Assembly: GCF_900450995.1 (NCBI RefSeq)
Contig: NZ_UGHY01000002.1
Location: 1,235,001-1,299,000, forward strand
Origin: Haemophilus parainfluenzae
GTDB lineage: Bacteria > Pseudomonadota > Gammaproteobacteria > Enterobacterales > Pasteurellaceae
Reading direction: 5' to 3'
DNA: 64,000 bases
In this document: positions 60,807 to 64,000 of the stretch, in pieces
Numbering within the stretch: the stretch's first letter is position 1
Layout: every line of letters starts with the position of its first letter
The notes under the pieces: generated by a model
Database searches by the model: none
What the model was told of the DNA's origin: nothing
The model's input: only the letters and a program-made list of their open reading frames with translations
Made by a program: the position numbers and the translations under genes

Positions 60807-62975
60807 AAATGCTTATAAAATAAGACCGGCTGGACGACATTTACTAACTATCGGTAGAGATCTAATTCAGGACAGTTATGCAGCTATCGTTGAGCTTGTA
60901 AAAAACGCTTATGATGCGGATTCAGAATCTGTAGAAATACATTTTAAAGCAACTGAAAAAACATCAGAAAATGTAAATGGTAATGCCGAGAAAAGAATAG
61001 AGATTACAGTCCGTGACTATGGTCATGGGATGTCCCAAGATACTGTGATTAACAAGTGGATGGTTCCATCAACGCCAGATAAGCTTGAGCGCAGAAAGAG
61101 TCCGCATGGCCGAATTATGCAAGGCCGTAAAGGGATAGGCCGCTATGCTGCGTCTATGCTTGGTTCTACCTTGTTACTAGAGACAGTCTCAAAAAGTGCA
61201 GAAAAAACAACTGTTTTAGTTGACTGGCATGATTTTGAAACATCTAAATACCTAGATGATGTTGAACTTTTAGTTGAAACTCATTTAACTGATGAGCTCT
61301 CAGGAACTACTTTGACAATTGAAGGTGGAGAAGAGTATTACAGCGAATGGAATGGAAAACAGTTTAAAGATTTAAATTATGAATTAAAAAAACTAATATC
61401 TCCTGTTCAAAATTCAATAGATAAAGCAGCTCAGGCTTTTCAGATTCATTTGAAAATCAGTGGGTTCTCAGATGTTGAAGATTTAGAAGAGATCATTGCT
61501 CCGTACCCTATCTTTGATTTATTCGATTATAAAATTTCTGGGAGAATTCATTCAAATGGTAAAGGTATTCTGACTTATGCTTTGCAGAAGGCAAGGAATA
61601 CAGTAGAAGAGGTTATTCCGTTTGATTTAAAAGGTTATACTGCTTGTGGTGATTTAATCTTTGATATCCGTGTTTACGACAGGGAAAAGGAATCAATAGA
61701 ACAATTAATTCACCGTGGTCTTAAAGATGATCATGGTAACTATCTAGGAAAATTGCAGGCGAGAAAAATACTTAATGATTCCAATGGGATTGGGGTATAT
61801 CGCAATGGATTCCGGATTAGACCTCTTGGTGATCCTGAATTTGATTGGTTAAAACTTAATGAACAGAGAGTTCAAAACCCTTCTTTAAAAATTGGTAGTA
61901 ACCAAGTAATTGGTTACGTATTAATTGACTCAGAGGAAAAGTCTGATTTAATAGAGAAGAGCGCTAGGGATGGTTTGCGTGATAATAATGCTTATAAACA
62001 ATTGCAGAAGATTACAAATGAAGTAATTAAAGAGTTGGAAATACGTAGATTCAGTTATAGACGCAAAGCAGGATTAAGTAAACCTGCACTTAAAGTTGAA
62101 AAAGAGCTGAATCGAATTTTTTCTTTTGATAATTTGAAACAAACTGTTCATAAAAAATTGATTGCAGGTGGAATGAATGAAAAATCAGCAGAAGAAGTTA
62201 TTGAATTGATCAGTAAAGAAGAAGAAGAAAAAAGCCAGACAGTAGAAGAAATCCGTCAAGCTATTGCGACTTACCAAGGGCAAGCAACTTTGGGGAAAAT
62301 TATGAATGTGGTTTTACATGAAGGCCGAAGACCACTAAATTATTTTCGCAATGAAGTTCCTAGAATAGATAGATTTATCAAGAAATACAAGGAAACAAGT
62401 GATTTTGAACATATAGAAACGATTGAATCAATTGCACACAATACAGTTTCAAATGCTAAAACATTTTCTGACCTCTTTTTACGACTAGACCCTCTTGCCA
62501 TGGGAAAACGCCCAGCTAAACGACAATTATCTATAGAGAATGAAATTTCTAATTGTTTTGCAATATTTCGTCAACAAATGGAAGATAAGGGCATTAAATT
62601 CAAAATTAGCGGAAGTGCAATTATAGAAGCATGGCAACAGGATATTGCTGCTATATTTACTAATCTTATAGAAAATAGCATCTTTTGGCTGTCAGAGAAA
62701 AATACTGACATTAAGGAAGTCATGATCAGTATTATTACTGAGAAAAATTCTTTAAGTTATATAGATTTTCGTGATACAGGTCCCGGGATAGAATCCAATC
62801 TTATTGAGGATAATCTTATATTTGAACCTCAATTTAGCACTAAACCGGGGGTACAGGTATCGGTTTGGCAATTGCAGGTGAAGCTGCTGATAGAAACGGG
62901 TTGAAACTTACAGCTTTAGAATCTACTACCGGAGCTTATTTTAGACTTTCTACAAAAGGGGATGAAAATGAATAA
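60799..62975 (+). pseudogene. Dual-GHKL ATPase: MORC/MutL-like N terminus plus histidine-kinase-like C terminus, one-base frameshift
   Basis: Corrected length 725 aa. The N-terminal GHKL domain has ELVKNAYDAD (Glu32, Asn36), VRDYGHGM (Asp73) and GRKGIGRYAASML (109-121) as in Hsp90/MutL/MORC ATPases. The C-terminal part resembles a sensor-kinase transmitter: VLHEGRRPLNYF (candidate phospho-His507 in an H-box-like HExxxPL), NLIENSIFWL (N box, Asn626) and DTGPGIES (Asp659). At 62849-62853 the run of G is one short, so the listed frame ends KPGVQVSVW. One extra G gives KPGGTGIGLAIAGEA, the G2 box, and a stop at 62975. It overlaps the receiver gene by 8 nt. Confidence 0.85.
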
Positions 62976-64000
62976 TATGAAGTTAATTCTTATCGAAGAT
63001 AACGATGAAGAGCTGCAATCTTGTAAGAACGCCGTAAAAGATTTTAATGATGATCACAAAGACAAGAAGTGGTATATTCGGTTAGAAACTTATACCAATA
63101 TAGAGAATGCATCAAAAGCATTAGAGAATTCTTACTTTGATGGTGCAATTATCGATATGAAATTAGCTGATTCTGGCAATGAGGGAAATCAGGCTTTAGA
63201 TGTAATAAGAAAGCATTTAAAACGGATACCCGTAGCAATATATACTGGAACTCCTGATGTTGCAGATGTAACAGATATTCCTTCAATTGGTCTGTTTAAA
63301 AAAGCAGATATAACATATGAACAGCTTATATATAAATTTTGGGATATTTACAAAACTGGATTAACCAAAATAATGGGAGGAAAAGGTCAAATTGAACAAA
63401 GTCTAAGTCAAATTTTTATAAAATACCTTCTTCCTAAAATTTCACCGGAACCAACAATTTCAGAAAAGAGTAATTGGGTTTCTTATGCAGAAGAAGATCC
63501 GGATAACACGGAAAAAGCTTTACTGCGCTATACGCTTAATCATCTCATTCATGAATTATATAAAAGCAGTGAAAATTGCTACCCTGATGAAATGTATATA
63601 CATTTGCCAAACCTAGAGCTGGATCAAGTAAAAGTAGATACAGGGTGCATTTTAAAAAATAAAGATAACAATAAATTTTATATTGTTTTGAGTCCTGCTT
63701 GTGATTTGGCAGAGCGTGAAGGGGGAGAATGCAATACTGATAGAGCATTACTGGTTGAGATTCAAATGCTTGAAGATATTTTATCTGATGACTATTTTAT
63801 TAGTAATTGCCATGGTGGTAAAAAACTTAAAAAAAGGTACTTAAAAAGTAATCCTGAGTCTCCAAAAGAGTATCTTTTAAAGCAACAAGATAATGACTTA
63901 ATAAAATACCAAAGAAATACAAAAAATTTATATTATTGTTGGCTTCCCAAGACTAGTTGTTTCAATAATGGAGCTGTCATTAATTTTAGAAGAGTCTCTA
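62968..64000 (+). CDS. Receiver-domain protein with an unassigned C-terminal domain, truncated by the window edge
   Basis: 344 codons open to the window end. The receiver domain (about 5-125) has the acidic pocket (LIEDNDEE, Glu10/Asp11), acceptor Asp63 in AIIDMKLAD, Thr93 in IYTGTP and Lys111/112 in LFKKAD. All phosphotransfer positions are therefore present. No DNA-binding output domain follows. The next 220 residues have helical stretches and a Cys-containing segment (VDTGCILKN, VLSPACDLAE) that I cannot assign. Start ATG 62968, or 62977, overlapping the kinase-like gene. It is presumed to be the phosphorelay partner of that protein. Confidence 0.8.
   Translation, partial: MNNMKLILIEDNDEELQSCKNAVKDFNDDHKDKKWYIRLETYTNIENASKALENSYFDGAIIDMKLADSGNEGNQALDVIRKHLKRIPVAIYTGTPDVADVTDIPSIGLFKKADITYEQLIYKFWDIYKTGLTKIMGGKGQIEQSLSQIFIKYLLPKISPEPTISEKSNWVSYAEEDPDNTEKALLRYTLNHLIHELYKSSENCYPDEMYIHLPNLELDQVKVDTGCILKNKDNNKFYIVLSPACDLAEREGGECNTDRALLVEIQMLEDILSDDYFISNCHGGKKLKKRYLKSNPESPKEYLLKQQDNDLIKYQRNTKNLYYCWLPKTSCFNNGAVINFRRVS

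Noticed and set aside
59190..64000. Lack of uptake signals as proof that the last 4.8 kb is foreign
   Set aside because: A similar gap (about 37.1-42.6 kb) covers core genes, so this length alone is not informative.

Overview
The window comes from a gammaproteobacterium of the family Pasteurellaceae, most likely a Haemophilus close to H. parainfluenzae. The evidence is about thirty copies of the Hin-type DNA uptake signal (AAGTGCGGT or its complement), low GC in most genes, a protein D-like GlpQ, and the general gene content. Species assignment is inference.

Layout. 1-2.8 kb: the 3' three quarters of a 23S rRNA, a normal 5S rRNA, a second divergent 5S rRNA, tRNA-Asp and tRNA-Trp. 2.9-13.4 kb: mazG, a TauE/SafE exporter, a sulfatase locus (YidK-like symporter, Cys-type sulfatase, Crp/Fnr regulator, anaerobic sulfatase-maturating enzyme), an EmrE-like pump, a periplasmic nucleotidase, rpe and gph. 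13.4-14.7 kb: an IS3-family (IS150-group) element sitting in the loop of an uptake-signal terminator. 14.7-21.3 kb: a methyltransferase, purL, a DUF417 protein, a decayed duplicate of the purL 3' end and a caspase/CHAT-like protein. 21.4-28.6 kb: the glycerol-3-phosphate regulon glpQ-glpT and glpABC, divergent across two CRP sites. 28.7-34.7 kb: a GC-rich, Fur-box-preceded fhuCDB plus TonB receptor island. 34.8-45.6 kb: asnA/asnC, an amine oxidase-like flavoprotein, potD, purB-hflD, trpS, a DUF406 protein, a YjjW-like activase, nupC and deoD. 45.6-53.7 kb: a two-partner secretion pair (tpsB-tpsA) bracketed by two defective IS3-type elements. 53.7-59.4 kb: an AhpD-like protein, a small DMT protein, a DUF6884 plus GIY-YIG pair, and ydbH-ynbE. 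59.5-64.0 kb: a three-gene, translationally coupled unit of a C5-cytosine DNA methyltransferase, a protein with two GHKL ATPase modules (MORC/MutL-like at the N terminus, histidine-kinase-like at the C terminus), and a receiver-domain protein that runs off the window.

The last unit is the best candidate for a poorly described system. It looks like a DNA-modification and phosphorelay defence or regulatory module. The DUF6884/GIY-YIG pair and the lone caspase-like protein are secondary candidates.

Regulation visible in the sequence includes perfect or near-perfect CRP sites upstream of the sulfatase locus, the nucleotidase, glp and tpsA, a Fur box before fhuC, and PurR boxes before purL and deoD. 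Several genes (yidK-like, glpT, the caspase-like gene, purB, ydbH, the GHKL gene and both IS-B frames) carry small frame-breaking indels, most of them one base short in a homopolymer. Because purB is a single-copy biosynthetic gene, some of these may be base-calling errors.
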